A stretch of 64,000 nt of DNA from Blastomyces gilchristii SLH14081 (Eukaryota > Ascomycota > Eurotiomycetes > Onygenales > Ajellomycetaceae), in NCBI RefSeq assembly GCF_000003855.2, contig NW_003101679.1:3991393-4055392 (forward strand). Reading direction: 5' to 3'. Position numbers and translations under genes: made by a program. Positions 11,058 through 23,284 of the stretch are shown piece after piece; positions within the stretch are counted from its first letter, which is position 1; every line of letters begins with the position of its first letter. The notes under the pieces were generated by a model. That model was given only the letters and a program-made list of their open reading frames with translations. It did no database searches and was not told the DNA's origin.

Positions 11058-12816
11058 TCAATAAGCATAACAAGGGCCGCCGCCCTCGCTAACTTGTTTA
11101 ATTTTCTTATTTTGCCTCAGGAGGATAAATCGCATCCCCCATGCCGCCACTGCAGTTGCAATTGATAGCCCAATGCTCGAAGACATGGCGATTAAATACC
11201 GTGGTCCGTCGGAACTGGGCCAGAGATACTATCACGGGATTAACAAAAAATCGAAAGAGTATTCATATAGCTAATTAAGGCAATCTTGGAAAGCTCCAAC
11301 GGGGAACTCCACTTACAGGAGTCCATATAAATGACACATTAGCAATGGTATTGACTATTGCGAGAGACGCGGATTTTTTCTCCTTCGTCTGTCCACAAGT
11401 GGACCCTACCCAGCCCAGGATAATCGAATTGACAGCATATGTGCCAATGGTAAATATTACCATTCCAGCATATCGCGCCCCTGTGTTCAGCGTAGCGCAC
11501 GCGATTGCGAATCCGACTACCGCGATAGCCTTTGCGGCTGTTATATGCCATGTTCGCTCGTTGAATCTACCGGAGCTCATGGACCAGGGGACGGATATCA
11601 GTCCCGCGATTAAATATGGTGGACATGTTAAAATTAATGTTATAAGTCTGTTGAAACCGAGCGTCTGGACAACCGTGGGAAAGAAGTTCTTGAATCCATT
11701 TGCAGCAAGATGGAGGTGCTGCATCAGGGCAAAGATCCAGAGGCGATAGTCCTTAGCGGCTTCTTTGAGCCCGACCCAGGTTGTGGTTTGCGATTGGCGG
11801 TCAACAGTGTCGTTTGTAATGCGATTGTGTGCAAGTTCGCGTTCCTTCGGTGTGAGCCATCTGGTGCTTAAGGGGTCATCTGGGAGTGTGAACACCGATC
11901 CAAGGGCGACAACAAACGTGGCAATTCCTAGTAAAATAAAAAGCCACTGCCATCCCTTGATACTAGACCGCCCATCCATTCCTGCAAAAATTCCAGCAGC
12001 GATTAAGCCAGCAAATGCGGTGGCTAAAATATTGCCAGTGTAGAGTATGGAAATCCGGGTGGCTATCTCCTTACGTGTGTAGAAGATTGATAGCAGGTAT
12101 AGAGCGCCAGGATAATACGGAGCTTCTAGGACACCAAGAAAGAAGCGCGTCAGCAAAAGACCTTTGAAATCCTTTGCTAAAGCTGTTAGACCGGAAGCGA
12201 TAGCCCACAGAGCCATGAAGAAGGACAGGTAATATGACGGCTTAGCCCGTGTGAGATACATGTTAGATGGTATCTGCCCAATCAGGTACCCAACAAAAAG
12301 GATAGAAATGCATGTATTGTATTCTAAAAATAAGTGAGCCAAAGGCAGTGATCTGATGGGACGAGGAAGTATCGACTCTTACCGTTCCCCTTGAGGTGAA
12401 GATCCTGCTCGAGATCATCTACGCGGGCAAGGGCTGTTACGACAATGTAAGTTTGATTTCCACCAAGAATGATCCGGTGTCCATATCCCCCCCCCGTCCC
12501 CTTGAGGATGAGGCTGAGGATAAAAAAGCGTACCAATGGCGTTCCGATCGAGATAGTTAAGCCAGTACATAGCCCAAAGAGTTGGCTGAAATACGTTAGC
12601 AATTTCAGAGTGTAGCGAATAGCGAAGATATATGTGCATTACCATTATCCATCTATCTAGTTTCCTGACAAGATTGATTTCTTCCGGGCTTAATGTCATT
12701 CTTGCGCCAGAATAATCCATGTTGATGATTGACGATTCATCGAGAAGGGTATTATCGACAATACATTCTTGTTTCCGCGCAGGGGAAACTTTCTCACTGT
12801 CCTTGTCTTCCGCCAT
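11058..12816 (-). CDS. MFS anion:cation symporter, allantoate-permease (Dal5) type
   Basis: Five exons on the minus strand: 12816-12643, 12585-12534, 12433-12383, 12323-11317 and 11228-11058; 484 residues. Each junction keeps phase and restores family sequence: LDRWIM joins PTLWAMYWLNYLDRNAI, then ALARVDDLEQDLHLKGN, then EYNTCISILFVGYLIGQIP, and at the end IANVSFIWTP joins YLWPSSDGPRYL. Twelve hydrophobic segments are expected; signature blocks include GQIPSNM, RFFLGVLEAPYYPGALYLL and GWQWLFILLG. The ACS/Dal5 family carries allantoate, ureidosuccinate, vitamins or other organic anions across the plasma membrane with protons. Substrate cannot be told from sequence. All five exons are intact, unlike the other MFS locus at 16.7 kb. 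Confidence 0.9.
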
Positions 12817-14441
12817 ATTTTATTTTTTTCTTTTTACAGAGTATACTTTACTCTGTTACAGGAAAAGCCGCCTGTATATTATTCAACATCCGGCGGCACT
12901 CGCTCAAATGGATACGATGATGCCTGGTCCGTGTAGGTAAATTAAACAGATAAGCCAGGATGCCACCACTTACTTATGTTTAGCCATCTGGGCACTCTGT
13001 AAGTTATGAGCCCACTTGCCCGGAATAGGACACAAGAGATAGAACATGTTCCTAGACATGGCTGCCGGGAGCGTATTTAAGCTGCACGGCAGTGTAAATT
13101 GAAGTTGAGCCGTTGTTGGGTGCAACATCGGACTTGTGAGGTGTGATACGAAGCGTGGAGCTTGATTCGAAATACAATCAATGGTCAGAATTGAGTGTGG
13201 TTGTGTAATTGTTGACGGAAAACGATATTTGTAACACACAACAGTGGCACAACTGGAGGGATTGGTAATCCAGCGTTGCAACGGAAAGAAAAATAGAGGC
13301 GGGAAAGCGCATCCAAAGTAAATTACGTTTCAGATTTTATGAGCATAGCATAAAGCAAGTACCCGATGCAGGTAACCAGAAAATGAAATGCTCGAATTAA
13401 TAAGTTGGTGATTGTCTGGTACCAGCCATGCGGGATAACGAGTGGTCGAAATCTCTGGAAGATTTTAAAGCTCAGAAAGTGCATGCCGAGTGTGTTTAGC
13501 TGATAGATGGTGTATATGATTTGAAAAACATATAGAAAAATTATTTGAGCGAACGGGTATGGAGATCCTTGAGGCATAATCGGTAGACTCCGAATCTATA
13601 AAATATTGAGCTTCAGCGCTGACGCGGAGACGAAGGCGAAAGCTGAGAGGACGTAGTCCGACAAGATATGGCGTTCATCCCTTCGTTCCAACCAGGTACA
13701 TGTACTCTGTACATGTACTGTACATTCAGGGGTTTCCCTCCCGACTTGGCAGCAATTCCATGGCCATTACATCCGACTATAGAGCGAAGTTCTAACCAAT
13801 TGGAGGAGCCAGTAGACATATTCCGCAAGCTCGGAAATTAGAATTTGGCCATCTTTGGCCCGTTGAACCTCATTGGAAATTCGTCTGAAACAGGCCACTG
13901 TGCGCGGTGGGAAGGCTACAGGTCATGCTACCAGTGCAGCGTATGAAGAGCTGCCGAAGATAGGAGAAACACAAAATTAATGTTGTCGTGGTCGTGGTAT
14001 AGTTCCCATCAACACTTATGCCAAATGAGAGGGCTTGATAGGTTACGTGGGCGCATAAAAGTATGAACGGTCAGAGACTGCTGTCGCTCGATACTTATGC
14101 TCCGTGCCGGAACTTGGACGAATTGGCCAGATGCTTGTCCTGCTAACTTCACCGTACAATCTAGGAGGGAGAAAAGGTCTTGAGATCTGGCACTGACAGA
14201 AATTGTTCCGGGCTGGAGGAATAAGTTTAATTGGAGACGGGTTCAGAATTGGCGCCGAGACTGGAATGTTATCGGGGTCAAATGAGCGCATGTTGTAATC
14301 TACTGCGGATAAATCGCTGCAGCTGCCTATTCCGTGCACGATAGAATATCCTGATTATAGCGCCGGGAATGTTGTAGATAGAGAAGGGGGCTTCAGCCCC
14401 AAGTTATTTTAGATAATGTATTCGTCTGGTCCACCTTCGTT
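12817..14441. other. Intergenic region with duplicated 10-bp palindrome
   Basis: No gene supported. A hydrophobic minus-strand open frame at 13323-13577 (84 codons) has no family resemblance. At 13696-13718 the palindrome GTACATGTAC occurs twice with a 13-bp period. Confidence 0.45.
13696..13718. repeat. Two copies of a 10-bp palindrome
   Basis: GTACATGTAC at 13696-13705 and 13709-13718, followed by TGTACAT. It resembles a dimeric binding site, but no adjacent start codon makes a target obvious. Confidence 0.5.
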
Positions 14442-15757
14442 TTACGGTGTGCTGAGGCGGCTATCACTTTCATTCCTAGGCCGATGTGAAAGTTGGAATG
14501 GTGTAGACGAGTCGTCGTAATCAGCAGGCCGGGCGCGGTATCGATTTGATCCTTGCCAAAGGGCATAATAAAATGAGGCATTTGCAACAATGCTTGCGCA
14601 GACTATCTCAATGGATGCCCACTATAGTGTCGCCACAGATAGTATCTCCCCATTAGCACTGAATACAGTATACTCGTCAAGTTTCGGAGTTTTGGAGCAT
14701 GTACCAGAGAACGTGTAGTTTGAGCCACTGAGTGACTTAATATCAGAGGCAGTCGCGTAATTGTTATTACAACAACCAATATGCCGACTAGGAACAATAG
14801 GGTTAACTGTAGCTTACTATACGAGGATTAGCAAGCGTGAATGATACTGGGTTCTTGACTAGGCCATGAGATCCAGTACATACGCCTGAAAGTCGAGAGA
14901 TGTCATTCTCCAGAGCATTGGAATGGGGAAGAGAATCAAAGCAAGATCAGTTACGATGTTTAACGAGCCCATGGTGAGCAAATTAGACATTCCTTTCCGA
15001 CACGGATCTAAATTGGCGTAGTATGATTAGCTTTCACTTGAAAACATTTATGAAAATAGGGCGTTAAATCACGATGATGCCCATCTAAAGTTCACTTACG
15101 ATGCGAATATTTAGGATTCCAAAACCTACATAACAGCCATTTTATTAGTGGGGTGTAATTGATAACTGAGAGGGGGGATGTCTTACATGAACAATGGCTG
15201 ACATTCAAGCAGTGTAGCCAGCAATGTAGCGAAGAAAGTTACCACGATAAAGGCCCGCAGGAACTGGAGAGAGTAATGGACTTTGTTGGACCCAGTTTCC
15301 AGCCTTTTATAAAACCGTAGCAAGCAAAGTTTCATGCACCAAAGACTGAAGAATGGCAAAAATATTAGGTGATGTCCATAAACTTTGAACTTTTTCTTCT
15401 GTCACTCGGATCTCGCGTAGATCTAAAGTAAATCTAATTTCGAACTAGATGAAGAGGAAATAACACCCACAAAAGAGCATAGAATACACGACCAACTAAG
15501 ATGAGTTTTTGCGACAACACCTGGTCATCAATTGAAGGAGATAGCCGGAGACCAAACACTCTGATCATAGCAACAGTGCGGCATATTAGGGGCAGCAGTG
15601 CGAATGTCATCCAGCTATCATCGGGTCCCCATGATCGATTAGACGACTTGATCACGCCGCACTTTACAAGCAATCGGTAGCCACATCGAAATAAGATTTG
15701 GAGAGAGCTGAGTGCGGCACAAATGACGATCTGCGTGGCTTCTGAAGTCCATCTCAT
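14442..15757 (-). CDS. Rhodopsin-domain integral membrane protein (SAT4/PTH11-like family)
   Basis: Six exons on the minus strand: 15757-15471, 15345-15187, 15125-15100, 15007-14884, 14816-14705 and 14621-14442; 295 residues with consistent phases. Exon 3 is only 26 nt. The fold is a seven-helix fungal 'rhodopsin domain'. Landmarks: WGPDDSWMTFALLPLICR (loop and helix 2), LILVGRVFYAL leading into LWCMKLCLLRFYKRL, the segment LRAFIVVTFFATLLATLLECQP, then CRKGMSNLLTMGSLNIVTDL with IPMLW, KLQLTLLFLVGILVVVITITR, and ASIEIVCASIVANASF in the last helix. The tail is short and polar. Members of this family are fungal plasma-membrane proteins, some receptor-like; ligands are mostly unknown. Another member, with a long tail, lies at 48.2-49.9 kb. 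The six-exon structure is a hand-built model. Confidence 0.8.
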
Positions 15758-16706
15758 TGAAGTGCGGGAAAGGCGCGATAGGAAACAAGCAAGATTGATA
15801 TCTGACTCTGCGCATTGCTTTGGGAAAATTCGAGCTCAGCATCCAACAACTCGAGAACGAATGAGTAATTGGAAGTTATGTGAAGTTGTTGCAAAATAGA
15901 GCTCATCTGAAGAAGGGAGAAGAGCTGGATTTTCAATAGCGAAAAATGCTGGAGCTTTGCATGTGGGGTTCTCCCTTGAGCAAGGTCCGCACAGGGTCTC
16001 CACATAAGCAGAGAAGAATTGCGCTTGGCCAATGGCTCGATGCCATGTTAAGAATAGTCCCTCTATACCCATGCTGAAAAGGGCGTGAGACGTCGTATTA
16101 TTTGCCTATTTGTATTTATTCCTCTCAAGATCCCCGCCGCCCAGAAACGCGAATTCCGTTTGGGTTAAACAACCACAGATTGGACAGCTAGGGTTTCATT
16201 TCAACTCAAACGAGAGCGCCATGGAATGCATTTCAGGGGATCAAAACCCAATTTGCCTTCGACTTCCGCAAGAACACAACAGTACGGATGCACAAATTTT
16301 ACTGTCGCAGTCTCAACCCCGAGCACAGAGCGTACGCATATCGCGAAGAACATCGGTGAGTTGTCATATACCCGCGGCTCCGCGGCTAGTCGACAGCGTT
16401 ACCGAGCGCAGCCGACCAATGGCGCTAAGCCATAACTAGCATAAGCACCAAATCTTTACAAGGTGGGGAACCACGCGATTCCAAGGCCCCTGTCAACAAC
16501 ACTACAGGGCACGAAAGTCGATGGTATTTGATATTCAGAAAACGTGTTTTTACGCAGTATGCAGAAAATCAGGGGATGCAGCCCCCCAAAACACACAACC
16601 TCACACATATGGTGCAGGCCCAACAGTTCACGACCCATCTCCATGGTTCCGAATCTTAACGCAGGGACTAATAAAATTGCGAAGGAGTGAGACTCCATAG
16701 TGCTAA
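15758..16706. other. Intergenic region
   Basis: Overlapping open frames occur on both strands (for example + 16110-16439) but none shows a recognisable domain or splice pattern. Confidence 0.4.
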
Positions 16707-17875
16707 CTACTCTTCTTCTCCAGACAGAATTATTTCGTGGCCTAACCCCTCATAAACCCAAAATGCCGCTGTGCATCCAAGACATGAGACAACCGCCACT
16801 AGCCACAATGCCAATCCCACCATAACTACCAATTTCGAGCCCCAGACCATACCATGACCATGCAAAAACTGGGCCAACTGTGCGGAATGCGGATGAAACC
16901 GACTGTCCAATAATGCCATGGACAGTACCCAGCACTAATAGATGCGACGAACAATTGTTTAGTAAAATGATGGATGCTGGGAGTGTCAAGGTCCGTGATA
17001 GGACCCTGACTCCTTTCACCGAATAGACGATTACCTCTTCAAGAAATTATGCAACCAAAACTGCACAAATAGTCATGAGAACGGTATTTAAAAGCATTGG
17101 GAGCGCAAAAAAAATACTTTTTCAACAACGTGACTCCAGCATTGTCTCCAAAAGTCAATTTTTCTCCAAAAAGTCGTGGGTAACTAGTGACAGGATCGGC
17201 CAGGAAATCGCCCATAACTACAAGGAAATGTATCATGAGTCTATGAGTCAGTTATGACAAAAGGATGCTTGCAATATGGCATGGGAAAATGTCTCACAGC
17301 CTTACCTGGCCCGGATAGGGAAGCAATATTAAATCCGATTGGTAGAATCGAAAAGGCTCTTGACTGGTAGTTTTTCTTCCTGATATTTTCCACTATCATG
17401 GTCCGGATAATTCCAACCATACCATTGATAGCTCCACCAAAGGAACGCCAGAACATGGCCTGGGTAAACGACGTCGAAAACGCAATACCCAGATAGGATA
17501 CGCTCGTCCCTAGAAGCAGGACAAATTTCCGTTCACCCAATTTAGCATCGGCAGCATGACCCCAGGGAACAGCAGTAGCAAACTGAGCAGCCGTGAATGC
17601 GCCTTGAAGAAAACCGGCCTGAGTCGAGATTGTTGAATCGGATAGCGACGAGTCAAACGATTTGAGTTGAAGAACATGTAAGCTTGAAGAGAGGTGACCT
17701 AGAGAAAGTCGAACACCCGACATATCCCAAGTATTACCAGCTGGTCTTTTCGAGGAAGAGACATCCACGTCACATGCTGAGGCTTCACATTGCTCTCCAG
17801 CCTTTCTGCTGCGCCGAAGTGCAACGTCGACGACGACGATGGAATTCGCCTATGTTCGCGCTCTCCTCCTTCCAT
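16707..17875 (-). pseudogene. MFS drug-transporter-type pseudogene (DHA1/ZIFL-like)
   Basis: Remnant of a major facilitator. It can be read from LPRKDQLVILGICRVFDFL (17764 downwards), then an in-frame TAG where relatives have Gln, then VTSLQAYMFF, a frameshift, and a long intact stretch SDSTISTQAGFLQGAFTAAQF with WGHAADAKLGERK and FWRSFGGAINGMVG (17650-17320). Further down, DPVTSYPRLFGE and GDNAGVTLLKKY are followed by a T8 run (17107-17114 on the plus strand) that shifts the frame into ALPMLLNTVLMTICAVLVA, which then meets a TAA. The last part, SAFRTVGPVFAWSWYG and VYEGLGHEIILSGEEE ending at 16707, is again in other frames. At least two stops and three frameshifts rule out a working transporter. 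Confidence 0.85.
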
Positions 17876-20136
17876 AATTGCTGGTTCCCATTCCTGTTGT
17901 GAATCCAAGTCAAAGCTCCCATTCCGGCTTCCAAGGTTGTTGATATGTAGCTCGAGGCCACTTGCAGAAGTCCCACGGGCCTTCGGTATGCGATGCTTAT
18001 GCCTGTCAAAACCGAGGTCGTTCGATTATGAGTCCAGGCCATTGCTCAACGCCCCCCCTCAAGCCCCTAAAGTCGAACAGTTTCCAGATTATGGCGCGAG
18101 CGTAACATATAACTATCGAGATTCCAAAATCCGGCAACAACTTTCTCGATTATGTGTGCGTCTGCAAGACAGACCAAAAAACTGATTGGAAAATTGGAAA
18201 CTATTCTGCTCGGATATATCGGGGGGGACAATAGATTTTCAAACCTTGCTGACGATCTGCAATCAATCCCACTTGGTTGATCTCTTGTTGTATTGAAATC
18301 TCAGGAAGATTTTGGAAGGCGAGAGATATGTAAGTGACATAGATTCTAGAGCATGAAATGTTTCTTGCTACAGCTGGAATGGCTAACTATCTAGATACAG
18401 TAAATACACATCCAACAACTGCAGAACGAGTAGCTGCGCTGTAATTATCACATCTCACAAGTTGGCCTACCCTGCCCTACCTAATGGAGTACATCAACAT
18501 GTGCCCTTCGCCATACTTCACTGCCGTTCATAAAATACTGCAAATTCTTATACAGATTGTCTTCGGGTCCCTTCTCTATCCACTGGCGGCGGCATCATGG
18601 ATAATCTTATTACATAGTATTTTCTGCTCGCTACCTTCCTTTCCGGGGTCTACATCTACCCTGTTCACGCCCAGCCCTGGACGGGGGAAAAAAATCTCTG
18701 GGAAGTATAACCTCAACTAACGCTCACCAGCTCCACAAAGTTCCATTACTTTTCCTCTTATGCATGGTGATGACGCCGAAGCGCAAGGGTCATGCACTGT
18801 ACGTACTTGGGTAGTTGCAAACATCAGGGGTAAACGGGGGGAATTCGGAAAATAATCCTTTTCAGATCAACAAAGATTCTCCTACCTATGGAGCAGGTAC
18901 ATATGATCAGTACCACATGTATTGTACAGTTACATACATATGCATGTCGTGTGCCTGAGAAATACTACTTCAATCATGGATCTTTATGGGTGTTTCAATC
19001 CAAATACCCTCCATATAAAAATGCAGGAAAGGGACCAGAGTAAAATTTCGGTTGATCTTTTTACTCCATGCACTGACCATCACTTTGTTAACCATACTAC
19101 ATATATTCCTGCCCTCCTTTTCGAAACTGCTACGACCTGCTCGTTTGCCCAGCATGTTTAATTTTCTACCACCTTGCTTGAAGGATATTCTGGTGACCAT
19201 CATGAGAGGAAGGTTAGCAACCAAAGGGGGAGAGAGATAATTTAAGGCATCTACCGGGGCCGCGCAAGTTGGACTCGTTCATACGATCAATACAGACTAC
19301 ATATGTAAGTTTGTGTTCGTCGATGAGTTGACAGCGCGGTTGGAGTCGAAAGTAAGTAGAATATAGCATTTTTATTGGGGGTATACCAGTCTTCGCTGTG
19401 CCCCTAGCAGCGGGATGTTGATCGTGGGCCTTGGCTCCATCTTATGTGTACAAAGTCAGGGATCAAAAAGGGAATTTATGTGCTTGACATCATAACTATG
19501 TAACTCATGTATCCTAAAAACTCTGAATACATGCATGTGTGAAAATTTTGTTGTTTCAAATCTAGACCTTTGTTAATTTTGATGCTGAGAGAAGATATTT
19601 GTCATAGATATATAGCTTTTCTATGCACAAACTGAGAAAAGTCAAATTAAAAGAGAATCTATACAGTAACTAGTTGGCCAAAAGGTGAAGATATGAGGAA
19701 TACTCCTGAACATGTCTATATTCAAAGTAGAAATCAGAAACAAAGGGTGTTTTAGTGCCTAATGCGAAACAAGGAACCTGATGCGCAAGTCCGACCTTGC
19801 TTATCTCTTGGCGGTGTGGCGAGAGTCCGTCATATACCAAGAAACATGAATCACAGCTTAGCTTGGGGGATATAAAAACCAGAAATAAAAGAAAGGAAAA
19901 AGGAAAGCAAGGGAAAGGGAAGGAGAGGAGAGGAAGGAAAAGGCCATGCCCAAAATATCTCAATTAAAATGGACGAGTATGGGGAAAAGGAATGAATGCG
20001 AATAACTCAAGTCACGAAGTAGCGAACCGGCGCCTTTTGAGCTCTGAAGCATTCGCGAAAGAAACAAGTTTACGGAACCTATGGAATCAGCGGAAAAGCC
20101 GTTTACAGGTCATGGTAACGGCAAGGGAGGTGGCAA
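17876..20136. other. Long intergenic region
   Basis: About 2.3 kb with scattered short frames and no recognisable product, no tRNA that I could fold by eye, and no clear transposon ends. It sits between two pseudogenes and may be decayed coding DNA beyond recognition. Confidence 0.4.
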
Positions 20137-21114
20137 TCATATAGAGGCGCACATGGCCACGGCCTGGGGACTAGCATTCATCATCTGCCTGCGATTCCAC
20201 GCTCGGCACCGCTCAACAAACCCCTGCGTGATGCTTCCTCTGGGGAAGACAGCGTCTGGAATCTCTTCACCCAGGAACTCGCATAGCGGACCCAGCCTTC
20301 GCCGATTTTGTACTCCAGTAATCGCTGCTTCGGGACAAGACTGCGCACTTCCTCGACATGGTTCAGATAGACCTGTTTCCCCTTATTGGGGAAATCGCCC
20401 TTGAAGAAAGTGTCGAAGAATTTCTGAAGCATGGGGCGGTACATGCTGGCTGTCCAGCTGAAGTCGGAGACGAGTCTATGTTCCGGATCGGTGACGCGCT
20501 ACCAGACGGTTTTCATGACGGAGTTGTGCCATGAATTAACGTCCCGAGTCGTGAGGATGACTTTGGCGTTTGGATATGCTTCGATTAACTCTTTGCAAAG
20601 GCTCACGCAGGCCAGTCGCAGACAGCCTGTTGTTGTTGAAGTACGTAAGTGTTTCTTGTCGATATCTTATATAGATACATGAATGCATCATTTCCGGAGC
20701 GTGCGAAGGAATCATACATGACAATGCCCCAGGAGTTGATTCCATTATTTTCACCCGAATTCGCCTACGGCATCATATTTGGCTGCTAGCGCATCCTACC
20801 ACATCAGGCAATCTGAAGGGTTCTCAACGCTTGCGCTCATCATGTGGTATGTATCCACGTAGCCGAGGCGTTCCAGAGCGGCTCGAAAGGCTATATGAAC
20901 ATATCGTCAGCAGCAATTTGACCATTTTCTTTTATATGATTTCTTCCTTTGCCGTGAAATCGCAAATTGACATACATGCAGTACCAGTCCGCCCTACGCC
21001 AATGGTCAACACCTTCATGGGAACTGTCCGATGCCATTTCTGCCGCTCTATACAGGTATCTTCTGTAAAAATATCCGCTAATGTTTGAGGAGGGAGGGAC
21101 TCTGCGGAAGTCAT
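20137..21114 (-). pseudogene. Sulfotransferase-like P-loop protein pseudogene
   Basis: Starts at 21114 (MTSAESLPPQ). A nucleotide-binding loop follows, VLTIGVGRTGTA, as in fungal sulfotransferase-family proteins that are often mislabelled NAD-dependent epimerases. An intact-looking intron (GTATGT..ATAG, about 20957-20892) leads to RAALERLGYVDTYHMMSASVENP. After LMW there is a TAG, then DALAAKYDAVGEFG, a TGA, K, a TAA and WNQLLGHC. The next block KELIEAYPNAKVILTTRDV is in frame, then VMKTVW is followed by TAG before RVTDPEHRLVSDFSW, MLQKFFDTFFKGDFPNKGKQ and RLLEYKIGEGW. A frameshift precedes PLCEFLGEEIPDAVFPRG and GFVERCRAWNRRQMMN, ending near 20137. At least four stops and one or more frameshifts make it non-functional. 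Confidence 0.85.
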
Positions 21115-22385
21115 ATCTAAACAGCAATAATTGAAAACAAGGAGTGTGATCCTACGATTTGTTAGATGATGCCAATGTAAAAAAAAGTAAAAATAAATAA
21201 AAAATAGACAGTGTAGAAGGAAATCTCGTGTTGAAATGAGTGTAGTCAAAATCGCCTTCAAGCAAAATATTGAGATGAAAAGATCGAGAGAAAAAAGTCG
21301 GGATGCCCATCTCTCATCAACTCGTATAGGTCATGAACCTAGAATTAGAAGAGCAGAGCGCTGATCCTTGATCTAAACTGTTACAAAAGCCCGAGCTTGA
21401 GCTGGCTCCGGTTTGTTATGGGGGACGGAAAAATATGGAGACGGAAAGGTATGATCGGCCGTGTATGTTTGTTATACGCCAATGGTGGGGATAACATGGG
21501 CACCAAACGTCTTCATAGAGTCTCATCTTTGGAAGGAGGAGCGAGGAGCGAGAACTTCGGATGTCCGCAGCACGTCGTCAAGGATGTAGCAGACGACTGA
21601 CAGGAGATTGTAGTTTATGGTTCGGCGCTTCTGGCATCTTCCGAAATATTATCCTAATTTCTGTCCCGGTTGCTGCCAGCCATGCAACGGAAAACCTGCA
21701 CTAATGAAAACTGACAGATTCAACCAGATGCACGCGTGGGAGTTATACTGGTGTGAAGATATGCGCAAGCTTTCCCATCTGGTTGCGTAACATAATTGCT
21801 GAAATGGAATGTTCTTGCAAGAGGCCTCTGATCAGCAGAAACTCTACCGTTTATACTGAAACCTACTTTTCCATTGACCTGGGGGTGTGTTTCAAAGTTT
21901 GGACCAATCCTGGCTTCAATCCCGGCTGTTTTCAGGCTTGGGTAAACAGAAACATAATCAATGACTCCAATTTATTAGTATTCGGCAATTCAAAGGGATC
22001 AAAATCATCCGCTCAGTATGTTGATGAAGTCAGTTACGTGGTTAAAATCTCACATGGTGTTCGACGCAATCATGGAGCCAGCAAGGGACCAAGCAAGAAG
22101 AAAACGTTGTTGTGGCGGCATGCGATAACCTCTTAGAAGCCGGGTTTCAACTGCAAAAGGATAGAGAAAAGAGACCGTCGCGAAAAGGTGAAATAAGAAA
22201 CAACAACCTGAGGAGAATAGGCTCCTATGTCACATATCCGGGGTATTTCGAGGAGTAATGATGGGATTCAAGATGTGAAGTAAGTGTATAGTGCGGGCAT
22301 TCTATGGCGGAGTCTTTTGAGAATTACATCAATGAAAGCAATTGAGGGAAAGGACATGCCGACGGGTAAGTGTATAGTCGTGCGT
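21115..22385. other. Intergenic region
   Basis: Nothing supported as a gene in 1.3 kb. The right end is the 3' flank of APS2. Confidence 0.45.
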
Positions 22386-22576
22386 TCATTCAAGCTTATC
22401 CAAGTGCTCCAATCTTGTCAGCACAACCTGTTTGCTTGTTTCCTCAACCTCGCCAGCGAGAAACACCTCGTCGAGAATAGCATAAACCTGGATATATATC
22501 AATTTTTTTTAAAAAAAAAAAATTAGCATCCAAACCGATACACTGAACACAGCCCGATTTCGCAATTTCGCCCCCC

Positions 22577-22642
<66 letters not shown>

Positions 22643-22649
22643 AGGGGGA

Positions 22650-22687
<38 letters not shown>

Positions 22688-23284
22688 AAAGAATATTCGA
22701 CATCATCCATAGCTCACGGAACGAAAGACGCACCTTATAGAAGTTGAAAACTAAATCAAGCTCACAAACATTGCCGAAAAACTGATCGAGGACCTCCACG
22801 AAAAAGTGTATGGCTTCCAAGTATGCCAATTCATTATCATTCGCATCGACACAGACGCAGAAGAATAGGCCCGCATATCGCCTATAAACGATCTTCGTGC
22901 TGCGACGGAACTCGACAAAGTTGGATTGATATTTTTGATCTCGAGGGGCAATGAGGCGGTGGACCTGTAGGATAACTCGGGCTTTAGATATAGGAAACGT
23001 TGCGCTGGATGTTCCGCATATATAGGAGGGAGATCTAGATGGAGGGGAATTCTTGGTGGCGGGAAACGGACCTCTCCCTTTAGTTTTACTTTCTCATCGT
23101 CCTAATACTTGTTAGCTATTAATTGCAACATATAAACCATGGCGGATAAGATGTCACTTACATTGTATGGGGCATACCATTTTGCCAGACGGGTCTTGCC
23201 TCTTGGCCACGTTAGCGAAGTTCACGCATTTGGAGAAGGGTCTACACACTGCCTGTTCTGGATAAGAATAAATGAAAGAACCAT
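22386..23284 (-). CDS. APS2: AP-2 complex subunit sigma
   Basis: Small subunit of the AP-2 clathrin adaptor, which selects plasma-membrane cargo for endocytosis. Five exons on the minus strand: 23284-23250, 23201-23162, 23101-23072, 22964-22734 and 22487-22386. They join to exactly 145 residues, close to the usual length of this family. Sequence landmarks: [101 protein letters not shown] and the final [13 protein letters not shown]. The frame is intact throughout. Intron 4 (22733-22488, 246 nt) is unusual: it holds a run of 63 T on the coding strand plus a TTTC microsatellite. Because every exon is highly conserved, the call is very secure although no single open frame covers the gene. Confidence 0.95.
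22578..22640. repeat. 63-nt poly-A tract inside APS2 intron 4
   Basis: Uninterrupted run of 63 A on the plus strand (poly-T on the coding strand of APS2), preceded by C7 and followed by a GAAA microsatellite at about 22651-22680. Length may be inflated or polymorphic, as homopolymers are error-prone. Confidence 0.9.

Noticed and set aside
13323..13577. 84-codon hydrophobic minus-strand frame
   Set aside because: No family resemblance, no splice partners and composition explained by A/T richness.
11058..21114. Secondary-metabolite gene cluster
   Set aside because: Transporters, a rhodopsin-domain protein and a sulfotransferase remnant are present, but there is no backbone enzyme (PKS, NRPS, terpene synthase).
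22444..22829. Poly-Phe proteins predicted across the A63 tract
   Set aside because: Homopolymer artefact within the APS2 intron.
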